Of a DNA stretch of 64,000 nt, positions 16,400 through 24,929 are shown one piece after another. The stretch lies in assembly GCF_042647465.1 (NCBI RefSeq), contig NZ_JBHRVN010000007.1. One strand, given 5' to 3'. Position numbers and translations under genes: made by a program. Origin of the DNA: Wagnerdoeblera intermedia (GTDB lineage: Bacteria > Pseudomonadota > Alphaproteobacteria > Rhodobacterales > Rhodobacteraceae). Positions within the stretch are counted from its first letter, which is position 1. Each line of letters opens with the position of its first letter. The notes below the pieces were generated by a model. It worked only from the letters and a program-made list of their open reading frames with translations, was not told the DNA's origin and ran no database searches.

Positions 16400-17767
16400 A
16401 TGCCCCTCTCTTTCGTGACGACCGACGACATCCGCACGCGTTTTTCCCGCGCCATGTCGGATATGTATCAAACCGAAGTGCCGCAATATGGCACCCTGCT
16501 TGAGATCGTGGCGCAGACCAATGCGGACGCCATGGCCGCTGATCCGCTGCTGAAGGCGCGACTCGAGGGGGCCGGAGAGATCGAACGGCTCAACCTTGAG
16601 CGTCACGGCGCGATCCGGCTTGGCACCGCGCAGGAGCTTGCCACCATGGCGCGGGTTTTTGGCGTGATGGGTATGCAGCCGGTCGGCTATTATGACCTGT
16701 CCGTTGCGGGCATCCCGGTCCATTCCACGGCCTTTCGCCCGGTCGATGATGCGGCGCTGGCTGCAAACCCCTTTCGGGTCTTCACCTCGCTGCTGCGTCT
16801 GGAGCTGATCAAAGACGAAGATCTGCGCGAAGAGGCCCGCGCGATCCTGGCAGCGCGTGACATTTTTACGCCGCGTCTGCGGGAACTGCTGGATCTTTAT
16901 GAAACCTCGGGCGGTTTTGACAGCGCACAGGCAGATGAATTTGTGGCCGAAGCGCTTGAGACCTTCCGCTGGCATGAGGCGGCCCCGGTCTCGCTTCAGA
17001 CCTATCAGCGCATGCATGACGCCCATCGTCTGATCGCCGATGTGGTCTGCTTCCGCGGTCCGCATATCAACCACCTCACCCCGCGCACGTTGGATATCGA
17101 CCGCACGCAGGACCTGATGCCTGCCCATGGCATCGCGCCCAAAGACACCATCGAAGGGCCGCCGAACCGTCGGGTGATGATCCTTCTGCGTCAGACCAGC
17201 TTCAAGGCCCTCGAAGAAAAGATCCGCTTTGCCGCCGGAGAGGGCGCGGAAGCAGCCGGCACCCATACCGCCCGCTTTGGCGAGATTGAACAGCGCGGTG
17301 TGGCGCTGACCCCGAAGGGGCGTGCGCTTTACGACCGCCTGCTCAGCGAAGTGATGTCGCGCACCCGCAAGGTCTCGGCAGCCGAATATAACCGCGTGCT
17401 GAATGAAGTTTTCGCGGCCTTCCCCGATGATGAGGCGACGCTTTTTACCGAAGACCTCGCCTATTTCCGCTATGTCGTCACGCCCGGCGCAGACCGCGCC
17501 GCAGGACGTGGCATGGACCTCGCGGCTCTGCTCGAGGCAGGTCTCGTGACGCTGGAGCCGATTGTCTATGAAGATTTCCTGCCGGTTTCGGCTGCGGGGA
17601 TTTTCCAGTCAAACCTCGGCGAAGGCGGCGAGCGCGATTACGGCGACGAAAATGCTGCTGAGCGCGAGTTCATTGCCGCGCTCGGTGCCGAGCCGCTTGA
17701 TCCCTTCGAGATGTATGACGCGGCCCGCCAGCGCTCGATCCGCGAGGCGCTCGCAGCCTTCGCCTGA
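16400..17767 (+). CDS. hglS: 2-oxoadipate dioxygenase/decarboxylase (HglS, DUF1338)
   Basis: A 455-residue DUF1338 protein of the vicinal-oxygen-chelate fold. HglS enzymes are Fe(II)-dependent and convert 2-oxoadipate to D-2-hydroxyglutarate in the D-lysine catabolic route. The metal and substrate residues of the family are visible: H69 and R73 (ERHGAIRLG), H222/H225 in RGPHINHLTPR, and the acidic ligand in FGEIEQRG (about 294-300). Length and start agree with characterised members. It is followed by a strong terminator, then by two SDR genes on the other strand. No other lysine-degradation gene is in the window. Confidence 0.85.
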   Translation: MPLSFVTTDDIRTRFSRAMSDMYQTEVPQYGTLLEIVAQTNADAMAADPLLKARLEGAGEIERLNLERHGAIRLGTAQELATMARVFGVMGMQPVGYYDLSVAGIPVHSTAFRPVDDAALAANPFRVFTSLLRLELIKDEDLREEARAILAARDIFTPRLRELLDLYETSGGFDSAQADEFVAEALETFRWHEAAPVSLQTYQRMHDAHRLIADVVCFRGPHINHLTPRTLDIDRTQDLMPAHGIAPKDTIEGPPNRRVMILLRQTSFKALEEKIRFAAGEGAEAAGTHTARFGEIEQRGVALTPKGRALYDRLLSEVMSRTRKVSAAEYNRVLNEVFAAFPDDEATLFTEDLAYFRYVVTPGADRAAGRGMDLAALLEAGLVTLEPIVYEDFLPVSAAGIFQSNLGEGGERDYGDENAAEREFIAALGAEPLDPFEMYDAARQRSIREALAAFA

Positions 17768-17775
17768 GGGCGCCG

Positions 17776-17803
17776 GTGCCCCGGCCCGCTGAGGCCGGGG
17801 CAC
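17776..17803. terminator. Bidirectional terminator hairpin
   Basis: GTGCCCCGGCC at 17776-17786 pairs perfectly with GGCCGGGGCAC at 17793-17803 (6-base loop) in the 40-bp gap between the convergent hglS and SDR genes. Confidence 0.65.
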
Positions 17804-17807
17804 GCGC

Positions 17808-18551
17808 TTACCAGAGCGCGCCTGCGTTGATCTGATAATCCGCCATGGTGATCGCGCGCGCCTCTTCGGAGGCAAGGAAGGCGGCGAGCGCGGCCACCTC
17901 GCCTGGCTGCACCAGAGCGCCCTGGGGGTTGGTCGCCGCATAATCGGCCCGAACCTCTGCTGCGCTGCGCCCGCTGCGCGCGACATCAGCGGCCATAAAG
18001 CCCTGCAGCATCTCAGTTTCTACCCACGTCGGGCTGATGCTGTTGCAGGTGATGCCATGCGCCGCCCCCTCAAGCGCCGTGCAGCGCCCAAGGCCCAGAA
18101 GTCCCGCCTTGGAGGCACAATAGGCGGCATTCCCGGCCATGCCCTGATGCGCGGCCACAGAGGCGATATTGATGATCCGCCCATAGCCCTGGGCCTGCAT
18201 CACCGGGAAAACCGCGCGGATCATGCGAAAGCTGCCGCTGAGATTGACCTCAAGGGTGCGCGACCACATCGCCTCGCTGTGCCCGATCAGCGCGGCTTCT
18301 TCGTAGATCCCGGCGGCATTGACCAAGACATCGATCCGGCCATGCTCCGCGAGGACCGCATCTGTGAAAGCGGCCACGCTGTCAGGTGCAGTCACATCCA
18401 GCCTGCCGCCTGTGATGGTGGCGGATAAAGCCCCGCCCCGGCGCGAGCCGGTGATGACGCGAAAGCCAGCCCGGTCCAGCCGTTCCGCAATCGCGCGGCC
18501 AATGCCGCTGAGGCCCCCGGTTACCACCGCCACCCGCCTGATCTCTGCCAT
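17808..18551 (-). CDS. Short-chain dehydrogenase/reductase (3-hydroxybutyrate dehydrogenase-like)
   Basis: A 247-residue SDR starting at the ATG at 18549-18551 behind AGGGG; an upstream extension to 18611 lacks a site. TGGLSGIG at 11-18, NAAG at 78-81, N103, S131 and Y144-x3-K148 are present, and the C-terminus is complete (ITMADYQINAGALW). The NIASVAAHQGMAGNAAYCASKAG segment is of the D-3-hydroxybutyrate/acetoacetyl dehydrogenase type, but the substrate is not certain. It is the intact counterpart of the truncated SDR at 3350-4012. It lies downstream of the SDR at 18630 in the same direction and may form an operon with it. Confidence 0.85.
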   Translation of the reverse strand: MAEIRRVAVVTGGLSGIGRAIAERLDRAGFRVITGSRRGGALSATITGGRLDVTAPDSVAAFTDAVLAEHGRIDVLVNAAGIYEEAALIGHSEAMWSRTLEVNLSGSFRMIRAVFPVMQAQGYGRIINIASVAAHQGMAGNAAYCASKAGLLGLGRCTALEGAAHGITCNSISPTWVETEMLQGFMAADVARSGRSAAEVRADYAATNPQGALVQPGEVAALAAFLASEEARAITMADYQINAGALW

Positions 18552-18629
18552 GATACCCCTCCGGTCTTTTGACGCCTTATGGCCTGACAAAGGGAAAGCG
18601 GACAGCGCCAAAAGCGGGCAAGGACTGGA

Positions 18630-19406
18630 TCAGGCCTCAGGCATCGCGCCGGGGTTGGCAAAAACAAGGCCCCCGTCCACCGCAATGACCGAGCCCACAA
18701 CGTAATCGCCCCCCGCAGACGCCAGATAAATCGCCGCCGCCGCGATGTCCTGTGCCTGCCCCACACGCCCGGCGGGGATCGAGGCGGCAATCGCGTCTTC
18801 GCGGTCGCGGGCGGCGCGGTTCATGTCGCTTGGAAAGGCCCCCGGGGCGATGGCATTGACCACGATCCCTTGGCGGATCAGTTCGGCCGCAAGACGGCGG
18901 GTCAGATGCTGCAGCCCGGCCTTGGACGCCTGATAGGCATAGGTATCCCAGGGGTTTACCCAAATCCCGTCGATCGAGCCGATATTGATGACCTTGGCCT
19001 TTCCCCCCCGCGCCGAAGCCCTGCGCAGCGCCGGAAGAAAGGCCTGGGTCATGAAGAAGGGCGCTTTAAGGTTCACCGCCATAACCCGGTCCCAGCTGCG
19101 CTCATCCACCTCGGCCAGAGGCGCGCCCCAGGCCACGCCCGCGTTATTGACCAGAATATCCAGATGCGGCTCGCGCTGCGCAAAGCGTTCCGCCAGACCG
19201 GCGATCCCGGCGTGACTGCTGACATCGGCCTGCAAAGCGATCAGGCCCTTCGGGTCAGATGCTGTTTCATCCGCTTTGCGCGAGGCGATATAGACCCGCG
19301 CCCCCTGGGCGGCGAGGCCCTCTGCGATCATCCGCCCGATGCCCCGCGTGCCCCCGGTGACCAGCGCCACCCGGCCCTTCAGCGAAAACAGACCCTCTGC
19401 GCTCAT
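18630..19406 (-). CDS. RhlG-like short-chain dehydrogenase (3-oxoacyl reductase type)
   Basis: A 258-residue SDR with TGGTRGIG at 17-24, NNAG at 87-90, S144 and Y158-x3-K162. The pattern GRVALVTGGTRGIGRMIAEGL, a P-S-rich APGAFPSDMNRA segment and the final IAVDGGLVF resemble RhlG-like and 3-oxoacyl-ACP reductase-like proteins, though the true substrate could be a sugar acid or steroid. It is probably co-transcribed with the SDR at 17808. Confidence 0.82.
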   Translation of the reverse strand: MSAEGLFSLKGRVALVTGGTRGIGRMIAEGLAAQGARVYIASRKADETASDPKGLIALQADVSSHAGIAGLAERFAQREPHLDILVNNAGVAWGAPLAEVDERSWDRVMAVNLKAPFFMTQAFLPALRRASARGGKAKVINIGSIDGIWVNPWDTYAYQASKAGLQHLTRRLAAELIRQGIVVNAIAPGAFPSDMNRAARDREDAIAASIPAGRVGQAQDIAAAAIYLASAGGDYVVGSVIAVDGGLVFANPGAMPEA

Positions 19407-19781
19407 CCGCTCTCTCCCGACGATGGCTGATGCAGAAGGCTAAGGGGCACCCGGCCGATGGTGCAAGACTGACGCAGGGGCGCGGGGGGCCAGAATCGAC
19501 GGCGGCCTCAGTTCGCGCATTTTCCGCAGTGCGAAATATAACTGTGACGTTAGGACAACATGTCGCAGGCCCGGAGCCGGAATCTCCGGAGCTTTAACAA
19601 ATTGTTATAATTCCCCTTTGACAGCCGGGGCTTTGGTGACTGTAGTCAGTTTTGACGCTGCAACTGCGGGGAGGCAGGCGCGGCACAGCTTCGGGGGCAA
19701 TACTCTGCGGGTAACACCCCTTCGCTCACGCGGACAGCGGATGCGCCCCCGAAGCTTCAGAAATTCTTCATCAGATGAAAA
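19407..19781. other. 375 bp without a recognisable gene
   Basis: Lies between the RhlG-like SDR start and the pcaF terminator. It should contain the SDR operon promoter. An AT-rich patch at about 19580-19625 includes a TTGACA hexamer on the plus strand, but no gene follows it there. No RNA motif was recognised. Confidence 0.35.
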
Positions 19782-19806
19782 AACGGGCAGCCATTGGCTG
19801 CCCGTT
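19782..19806 (-). terminator. Rho-independent terminator of pcaF
   Basis: An 11-bp perfect stem, AACGGGCAGCC at 19782-19792 with GGCTGCCCGTT at 19796-19806 and a 3-base loop. On the minus strand it is followed by a run of T (plus-strand A run 19778-19783), right behind the thiolase gene. Confidence 0.85.
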
Positions 19807-19827
19807 GTTATTTTCAGGCGGTCGCGA

Positions 19828-21027
19828 TCAGACGCGTTCAAGCGCGACGGCGATGCCCTGACCCACGCCGATGCACATGGTCGAGAGCGAACGCCTGCCA
19901 CCATTAAGTTGCAGCTCCAGAGCCGCAGTGCCGGTGATACGCGCGCCCGACATGCCGAGCGGGTGACCGAGAGCGATCGCGCCGCCGTTCGGGTTCACAC
20001 GGGCATCATCATCGGCAATGCCCAGTTCGCGCAGCGTGGCCACGCCCTGAGCGGCGAAGGCTTCGTTCAGCTCGATCACGTCGAAGTCTTTTTCCGTCAG
20101 ACCCAGACGCGCCATGAGCTTCGCCGAAGCCGGAGCCGGGCCGATGCCCATGATGCGCGGCGGAACACCCGCGGTCGCGCCACCCAGAACGCGGGCGATC
20201 GGGGTCAGGCCGTATTTCTTCGCAGCCTCTGCCGAAGCCAGGATCAGCGCGGCCGCACCATCGTTCACGCCCGAGGCGTTACCGGCGGTCACCGAGCCGT
20301 TTGCAAAGAGCGGCTTCAGCTTTGCCAGCGTCTCGATGGTGGTTGCGCGCGGATGCTCATCCTTGTCGACCACGATCGCATCGCCTTTGCGCTGCGGGAT
20401 GGTGACCGAAGTGATCTCTTTCGCCAGACGGCCATTGGCCTGGGCCGCTGCCGCTTTGTTTTGCGAAGACAGCGCCATCAGATCCTGCGCCTCGCGCGAG
20501 ATGTTGTAGTCATCCGCCACGTTCTGGCCGGTCAGCGGCATGGCATCGACGCCATATTGCGCTTTCATCAGCGGGTTCACGAAACGCCAGCCGATGGTGG
20601 TGTCGTGGATTTCCGCATGACGCGAGAAGGCGGTCTCAGCCTTGGGCATGACGAAAGGCGCACGGCTCATCGATTCGACGCCGCCTGCGATCATCAGCTC
20701 TGCTTCACCCGAGCGGATCGCACGGGCGGCCATGATCACCGCATCCATCCCCGAGCCGCACAGACGGTTCACGGTGGTGCCGGTCACACCGATCGGCAGG
20801 CCTGCCAGCAGCGAGGACATGCGCGCCACGTTGCGGTTGTCTTCGCCCGCCTGGTTGGCGCAGCCGAAGATCACGTCATCAACGGCTTCCCAGTCCACAT
20901 TGGCGTTGCGCGCCATCAGCGCTTTCAGCGGTACCGCGCCCAGATCATCGGCACGCACCGAGGAGAGCGAGCCCCCGAAACGCCCGATCGGGGTCCGGAT
21001 ATAATCACAGATGAAAACTTCGGTCAT
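19828..21027 (-). CDS. pcaF: 3-oxoadipyl-CoA thiolase / acetyl-CoA acyltransferase
   Basis: A 399-residue thiolase starting at the ATG at 21025-21027 behind GGAGGCG. The nucleophile C90 (NRLCGSG), catalytic H355 (GHPLGMSG) and C385 (CIGVGQG) are intact. Length, the opening EVFICDYIRTPIGRFGGSLS and the ENRNVARM-like segment fit PcaF, which cleaves 3-oxoadipyl-CoA to succinyl-CoA and acetyl-CoA at the end of the beta-ketoadipate pathway. The divergent IclR-type regulator and the PcaR-like site support this over a general acetyl-CoA acetyltransferase. The other pca genes are not in this window. Confidence 0.88.
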   Translation of the reverse strand: MTEVFICDYIRTPIGRFGGSLSSVRADDLGAVPLKALMARNANVDWEAVDDVIFGCANQAGEDNRNVARMSSLLAGLPIGVTGTTVNRLCGSGMDAVIMAARAIRSGEAELMIAGGVESMSRAPFVMPKAETAFSRHAEIHDTTIGWRFVNPLMKAQYGVDAMPLTGQNVADDYNISREAQDLMALSSQNKAAAAQANGRLAKEITSVTIPQRKGDAIVVDKDEHPRATTIETLAKLKPLFANGSVTAGNASGVNDGAAALILASAEAAKKYGLTPIARVLGGATAGVPPRIMGIGPAPASAKLMARLGLTEKDFDVIELNEAFAAQGVATLRELGIADDDARVNPNGGAIALGHPLGMSGARITGTAALELQLNGGRRSLSTMCIGVGQGIAVALERV

Positions 21028-21138
21028 GGATCGCCTCCACTCAGATCTCAATCGTTGCCCTGAGCCCTGCCCCGGACAGTCAGGGGTTAGGCCCGAAGGG
21101 CTCTGGCGTAAATGGCTGGCTTGCTTTAGGGGAGATTT

Positions 21139-21153
21139 GTTCGCTATGCGCAC
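21139..21153. promoter_or_regulatory. Putative PcaR/PcaU-type operator
   Basis: GTTCGCTATGCGCAC lies between pcaF and the divergent IclR-type gene, 19 bp from the regulator start. It matches 12 of 15 bases of the Pseudomonas putida PcaR site as I remember it (GTTCGATAATCGCAC). It is flanked by the inverted pair ATTTGT (21135-21140) and ACAAAT (21152-21157). Confidence 0.6.
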
Positions 21154-21171
21154 AAATTCCGAGGTGCAGAT

Positions 21172-21942
21172 ATGAAGATCGCTGACAGGGACATGATGGG
21201 GGGCCTGAGCAAGGGGCTGCGCGTTATTGAGACCTTCAGCGCCGCGCGCCCGCGCCAGACGATTGCCGAAGTGGCCGAAGGGGCAGGTCTGGACCGCGCC
21301 ACAGCGCGGCGCTGCCTTCTGACACTGGCGCATCAGGGCTATGCGACCTGGGACGGCAAATTCTTCACCCTGACGCCCAGGGTTCTGCGCCTTGGCACCG
21401 GGGCTCTGGCCGCCATGCCATTGCCGCAGATCGTGCAGCCCATGCTGGACCGTCTGTCAGAGGGCATCGGCGAAAGCAGTTCAGTCGCCATCCTGGACGG
21501 GCCCGAGATTGTCTATATTGCCCGGGCCGCGCAGACGAAAATCATGTCCGTCGGCCTGATGCCCGGCTCTCGGCTGCCAGCCTTCTGTTCCTCGCTTGGT
21601 CGGGTGCTGCTGGCGGCCCTGCCCCCGGATGAGGCCCGCGCCCTTCTGGAAAGCCAGCCCCGGCTGCCGCTGACGGAAAAGACGCTGACCGGTCTGGCCG
21701 AGATTGAGGCTGAACTGGCCCGCGTGCGTCTTCAGGGCTTTGCGCTGATTGACCAGGAGATTGAGATGGGGCTGCGCTCGGTCGCGGTGCCTTTGCAGGA
21801 CAGCTATGGCCGGGTGGTGGCTGCGCTGAACACCGGGGTCTCCGTTTCCCGGGCCAGTGCCGATGCGCTTTGCGATGAATTCCTGCCGCGCCTGCGCGCC
21901 CTGGCGCTGGAGTTGCGCCCACTGCTGCGTCGCGGCAGCTGA
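21172..21942 (+). CDS. pcaR: IclR-family regulator of the PcaR/PcaU/PobR group
   Basis: A 256-residue IclR-family protein. The N-terminal winged helix is at about 12-75 (GLSKGLRVIETFS, TIAEVAEGAGLDRATARRCLLTLA) and the effector domain follows (about 90-250), with the family blocks SSSVAILDGPEIVYIARA and RLPAFCSSLGRVLLAA. The second block is characteristic of beta-ketoadipate pathway regulators, which respond to beta-ketoadipate or protocatechuate. Transcribed away from pcaF across a 144-bp gap with a PcaR-like site, so it likely controls pcaF and itself. Confidence 0.85.
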   Translation: MKIADRDMMGGLSKGLRVIETFSAARPRQTIAEVAEGAGLDRATARRCLLTLAHQGYATWDGKFFTLTPRVLRLGTGALAAMPLPQIVQPMLDRLSEGIGESSSVAILDGPEIVYIARAAQTKIMSVGLMPGSRLPAFCSSLGRVLLAALPPDEARALLESQPRLPLTEKTLTGLAEIEAELARVRLQGFALIDQEIEMGLRSVAVPLQDSYGRVVAALNTGVSVSRASADALCDEFLPRLRALALELRPLLRRGS

Positions 21943-22168
21943 CGGCGAAAACCGGCCGATTCGGTCAAATTTTACCTTTTCGCCCCGCTGGAGCTGCAAC
22001 TTCAGCAGGATCATTCCACGCAGGGAGAGAATCCTCCCCAAAAGACGACCAAATCTGACGTGTTTTTTCTCTTGCTAAAAACGAGTGATGGGGTCGAGAT
22101 TTAACCCACGTGCCGCCCATTCGGGCTGCCGGACTTCGACTGCGCCTGACTGAACTCTTCCCAGGACC

Positions 22169-22189
22169 GCGGGCTGATCCTCAGCCCGC
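22169..22189 (+). promoter_or_regulatory. Hairpin in the leader of the sulfate operon
   Basis: GCGGGCTGA at 22169-22177 pairs perfectly with TCAGCCCGC at 22181-22189 over a 3-base loop, 24 bases before the sbp start. There is no T tract. It could be a 5'-leader stability or control element; no known riboswitch pattern was recognised. Confidence 0.4.
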
Positions 22190-22213
22190 CCCGACCCCGA
22201 AGAAAGGACTCCC

Positions 22214-23215
22214 ATGGCCAGATCTGCCCTGACCCTTCGCCGCCTCTCCCTTGCGCTTGCCGCCACCGTGCTGCTGCTGCCCGCCGGAGTGGCCCATGCG
22301 CAAAAACTGCTCAACGTCAGCTATGATCCGACACGCGAGCTTTACCGTGAATTCAACGCCGCCTTTGCAAAACACCGCGAGGCCGCCGGGAAACCCGTGC
22401 CGGAGATTGAGACCAGCCACGGCGGCTCAGGCGCGCAGGCCAGGGCCGTGGTGGACGGGCTGGCAGCCCAGGTCGTGACCCTGGCGCTTGCCTCAGACAT
22501 CGACCGCATTGCCGAGGCCGGAAAGCTGCCCGCAGACTGGCAGACGAAGCTGCCGCATAACGCCTCTCCCTATACTTCAACCATCGTTTTTCTGACCCGC
22601 AAGGGAAACCCCAAGGGTCTGAAAGACTGGGGGGACCTCATCAAAGACGGAGTTGAGGTCATCACCCCGAACCCGAAAACCTCGGGCGGGGCGCGGTGGA
22701 ATTACCTTGCCGCCTGGGGCTGGGCTGAAAAGAACGGTCGGGACCCGAAAGAGTTTGTGGCCGAGCTTTTCCGCCATGTGCCGGTGCTCGATACCGGGGC
22801 GCGCGGCGCCACCAATACCTTCGTGCAGCGCGGCGTGGGCGATGCACTGCTGGCCTGGGAGAATGAAGCCTATCTGGCGCTCGCGGAACTTGGCCCCGAT
22901 GCCTTTGATATCGTTGTGCCCTCTCTCTCGATCCTTGCCGAGCCGCCGGTGGCGCTGGTCGAGGGCAATATCCGATCCGAAGAAGAGCGCGAACTGGCCA
23001 CGGATTATCTGAACTACCTCTATTCACCTGAGGGTCAGGCCATTGCGTTCAAAAACTTCTATCGCGCCTGGGATAAATCCGCTGCAGATCCCGAAGATGT
23101 GGCGCGCTTTCCCGATCTGGAGCTGATTGACATCAGCCACTTCGGCGGCTGGGCCAAAGCGCAGCCCGAGCATTTCGGCGATGGCGGCACCTTCGATCAG
23201 ATCTACGGCAGATAG
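22214..23215 (+). CDS. sbp: Sulfate ABC transporter periplasmic binding protein
   Basis: A 333-residue sulfate/thiosulfate-binding protein (Sbp/CysP family). The signal peptide covers about residues 1-29 (ending VAHAQ). The mature part opens with LLNVSYDPTRELYREFN and has the ligand-binding blocks SHGGSGAQARAVVDGL and TPNPKTSGGARWNYLAAW that hydrogen-bond the oxyanion. First gene of a four-gene operon with cysT, cysW and cysA. Confidence 0.93.
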   Translation: MARSALTLRRLSLALAATVLLLPAGVAHAQKLLNVSYDPTRELYREFNAAFAKHREAAGKPVPEIETSHGGSGAQARAVVDGLAAQVVTLALASDIDRIAEAGKLPADWQTKLPHNASPYTSTIVFLTRKGNPKGLKDWGDLIKDGVEVITPNPKTSGGARWNYLAAWGWAEKNGRDPKEFVAELFRHVPVLDTGARGATNTFVQRGVGDALLAWENEAYLALAELGPDAFDIVVPSLSILAEPPVALVEGNIRSEEERELATDYLNYLYSPEGQAIAFKNFYRAWDKSAADPEDVARFPDLELIDISHFGGWAKAQPEHFGDGGTFDQIYGR

Positions 23216-23224
23216 GGGCGCGCC

Positions 23225-24061
23225 ATGGCCCGCCCCTTCATCCAGCCCTCTGCGCTGCCCGGCCTGAAACTGAGCGCGGCGATCACCTTTGCCATGCTGG
23301 GGGTTGTGGTGCTGATCCCGATCGGGGCGCTGCTCGCCCGGGGGATCAGCGCCGGCCCCGAAGCCATCTGGCAGATGATCAGCCGCGAGCGGGTGCAGGC
23401 GGCGCTCTGGCTTTCGTTCCGGCTGTCGCTGCTGGCGGCGCTTTTCAACCTGATCTTTGGCACGCTGCTGGCGTGGGTTCTGGTGCGCTATCAGTTTCCC
23501 GGCCGGAAAATCCTCGATGCTGCGGTGGATCTGCCCTTCGCGCTGCCCACTGCCGTGGCGGGGATCGCGCTGACCGCCCTTTATGCACCGAACGGGGCCT
23601 TTGGCAGCATAGCGGCGGCCTTTGGCGTGAAGATCGCTTACACCCAATGGGGCATCCTTCTGGCGCTGATCTTTGTGGGCCTGCCCTTCGTCCCCCGTAC
23701 CGTGCAGCCCGTCATCGCCGAAATCCCCCGTGAGGAAGAAGAAGTCTCGGCCACGCTCGGCGCGGGGCGCCTTCACACCCTGCGCCGCGTTGTTCTGCCC
23801 GCGCTGATACCTGCCGCGCTGACGGGCTTTGCCCTCGCGCTGGCGCGGGCGGTGGGGGAGTATGGCTCGGTCATTTTCATCGCGGCGAATATCCCGCTGC
23901 GCACCGAAATCGCACCTTTGCTGATCGTGATCCAACTGGAGGAATTCAACTACGACGGCGCCGCCGCCATCGGCCTTGCCATGCTGGCAATCTCATTCGG
24001 GATGCTCTTGGTGATCAATCTGCTCCAGATCCGGAGCCGCAGGAGGATCGGGGATGTCTGA
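23225..24061 (+). CDS. cysT: Sulfate ABC transporter permease CysT
   Basis: A 278-residue permease with about six membrane helices. The coupling-loop segment EEEVSATLGAGRLHTLRRVVLPALIPAALTG is the EAA motif of sulfate permeases, and the block PFALPTAVAGIALTALYAPNG is typical of CysT/CysU. It starts 9 bp after sbp, and its end overlaps cysW by 8 bp. Confidence 0.93.
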   Translation: MARPFIQPSALPGLKLSAAITFAMLGVVVLIPIGALLARGISAGPEAIWQMISRERVQAALWLSFRLSLLAALFNLIFGTLLAWVLVRYQFPGRKILDAAVDLPFALPTAVAGIALTALYAPNGAFGSIAAAFGVKIAYTQWGILLALIFVGLPFVPRTVQPVIAEIPREEEEVSATLGAGRLHTLRRVVLPALIPAALTGFALALARAVGEYGSVIFIAANIPLRTEIAPLLIVIQLEEFNYDGAAAIGLAMLAISFGMLLVINLLQIRSRRRIGDV

Positions 24062-24920
24062 GCAAAGCCACGCCCTGCGGTTTGCAAACCCGGTGGATGA
24101 GAGCCGGGGGTGGAAATGCGCATTGATCCTTCTGGCTTTTGCGGGACTTGGGATCCTGGTCTTTGCGCCGCTGGTCGTTGTTTTCACTGAGGCGCTGTCC
24201 AAAGGCTTGAGCGCCGCGCTTGACGCCCTGGGCGGGCGCGATGCCCGGGCGGCCATCCGGCTGACGCTGCTGGTCGCGGCGATCTCTGTGCCCGTCAATG
24301 CCGCCTTCGGCATTGCGGCGGCCTGGTTCATCACGCGCTATCAGTTCCGCGGCAAAGCCGTGCTGATCACGCTGATCGATCTGCCCTTCTCGGTCTCTCC
24401 GGTGGTGGCGGGGCTTTGCCTTGTGCTGATTTTCGGTGCCAATACCAGCCTTGGTGCCTGGCTGGTGGCCCATGAGCTGCCGGTCATTTTCGCGCTGCCG
24501 GGGATCGTTCTGGCGACGATCTTTGTCACCTTCCCTTTCGTGGCACGCGAGCTGATCCCGGTGATGATCGAGCAGGGCGCCACGGAAGAAGAGGCCGCGC
24601 TGACCCTTGGGGCCGGGCCATGGCGGATGTTTTTCACCGTCACGCTGCCGAAGATCCGCTGGGCACTGCTTTACGGGGTGCTTTTGTGCAATGCCCGCGC
24701 CATGGGAGAATTTGGTGCGGTAGCAGTGGTTTCAGGCAAAATCCGCGGGCAAACCACCACGATGCCGATCGGCATTGAGATGCTTTACAATGAATATCAA
24801 TCGGTTGCTGCCTTCGCCATGGCGGGGCTTCTGGCTTTGCTGGCGCTGGTCACGCTGGCCGTCAAAAACCTGCTGGAGCGGCGTCATGCAGGGGAGTTGT
24901 CCGCGCGCGGACATGGATAG
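24054..24920 (+). CDS. cysW: Sulfate ABC transporter permease CysW
   Basis: A 288-residue partner permease with the EAA motif EEEAALTLGAGPWRMFFTVTLPKIRWALLYG and the CysW-type block DLPFSVSPVVAGLCLVLIFG. It overlaps cysT by 8 bp and is followed by cysA after 9 bp, consistent with coupled translation of the membrane complex. Confidence 0.93.
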   Translation: MSEQSHALRFANPVDESRGWKCALILLAFAGLGILVFAPLVVVFTEALSKGLSAALDALGGRDARAAIRLTLLVAAISVPVNAAFGIAAAWFITRYQFRGKAVLITLIDLPFSVSPVVAGLCLVLIFGANTSLGAWLVAHELPVIFALPGIVLATIFVTFPFVARELIPVMIEQGATEEEAALTLGAGPWRMFFTVTLPKIRWALLYGVLLCNARAMGEFGAVAVVSGKIRGQTTTMPIGIEMLYNEYQSVAAFAMAGLLALLALVTLAVKNLLERRHAGELSARGHG

Positions 24921-24929
24921 GAGGGTCTG

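Noticed and set aside
22079..22213. SAM or sulfur-related riboswitch before the sulfate operon
   Set aside because: Only one simple hairpin is visible; no conserved core of a known riboswitch was recognised.
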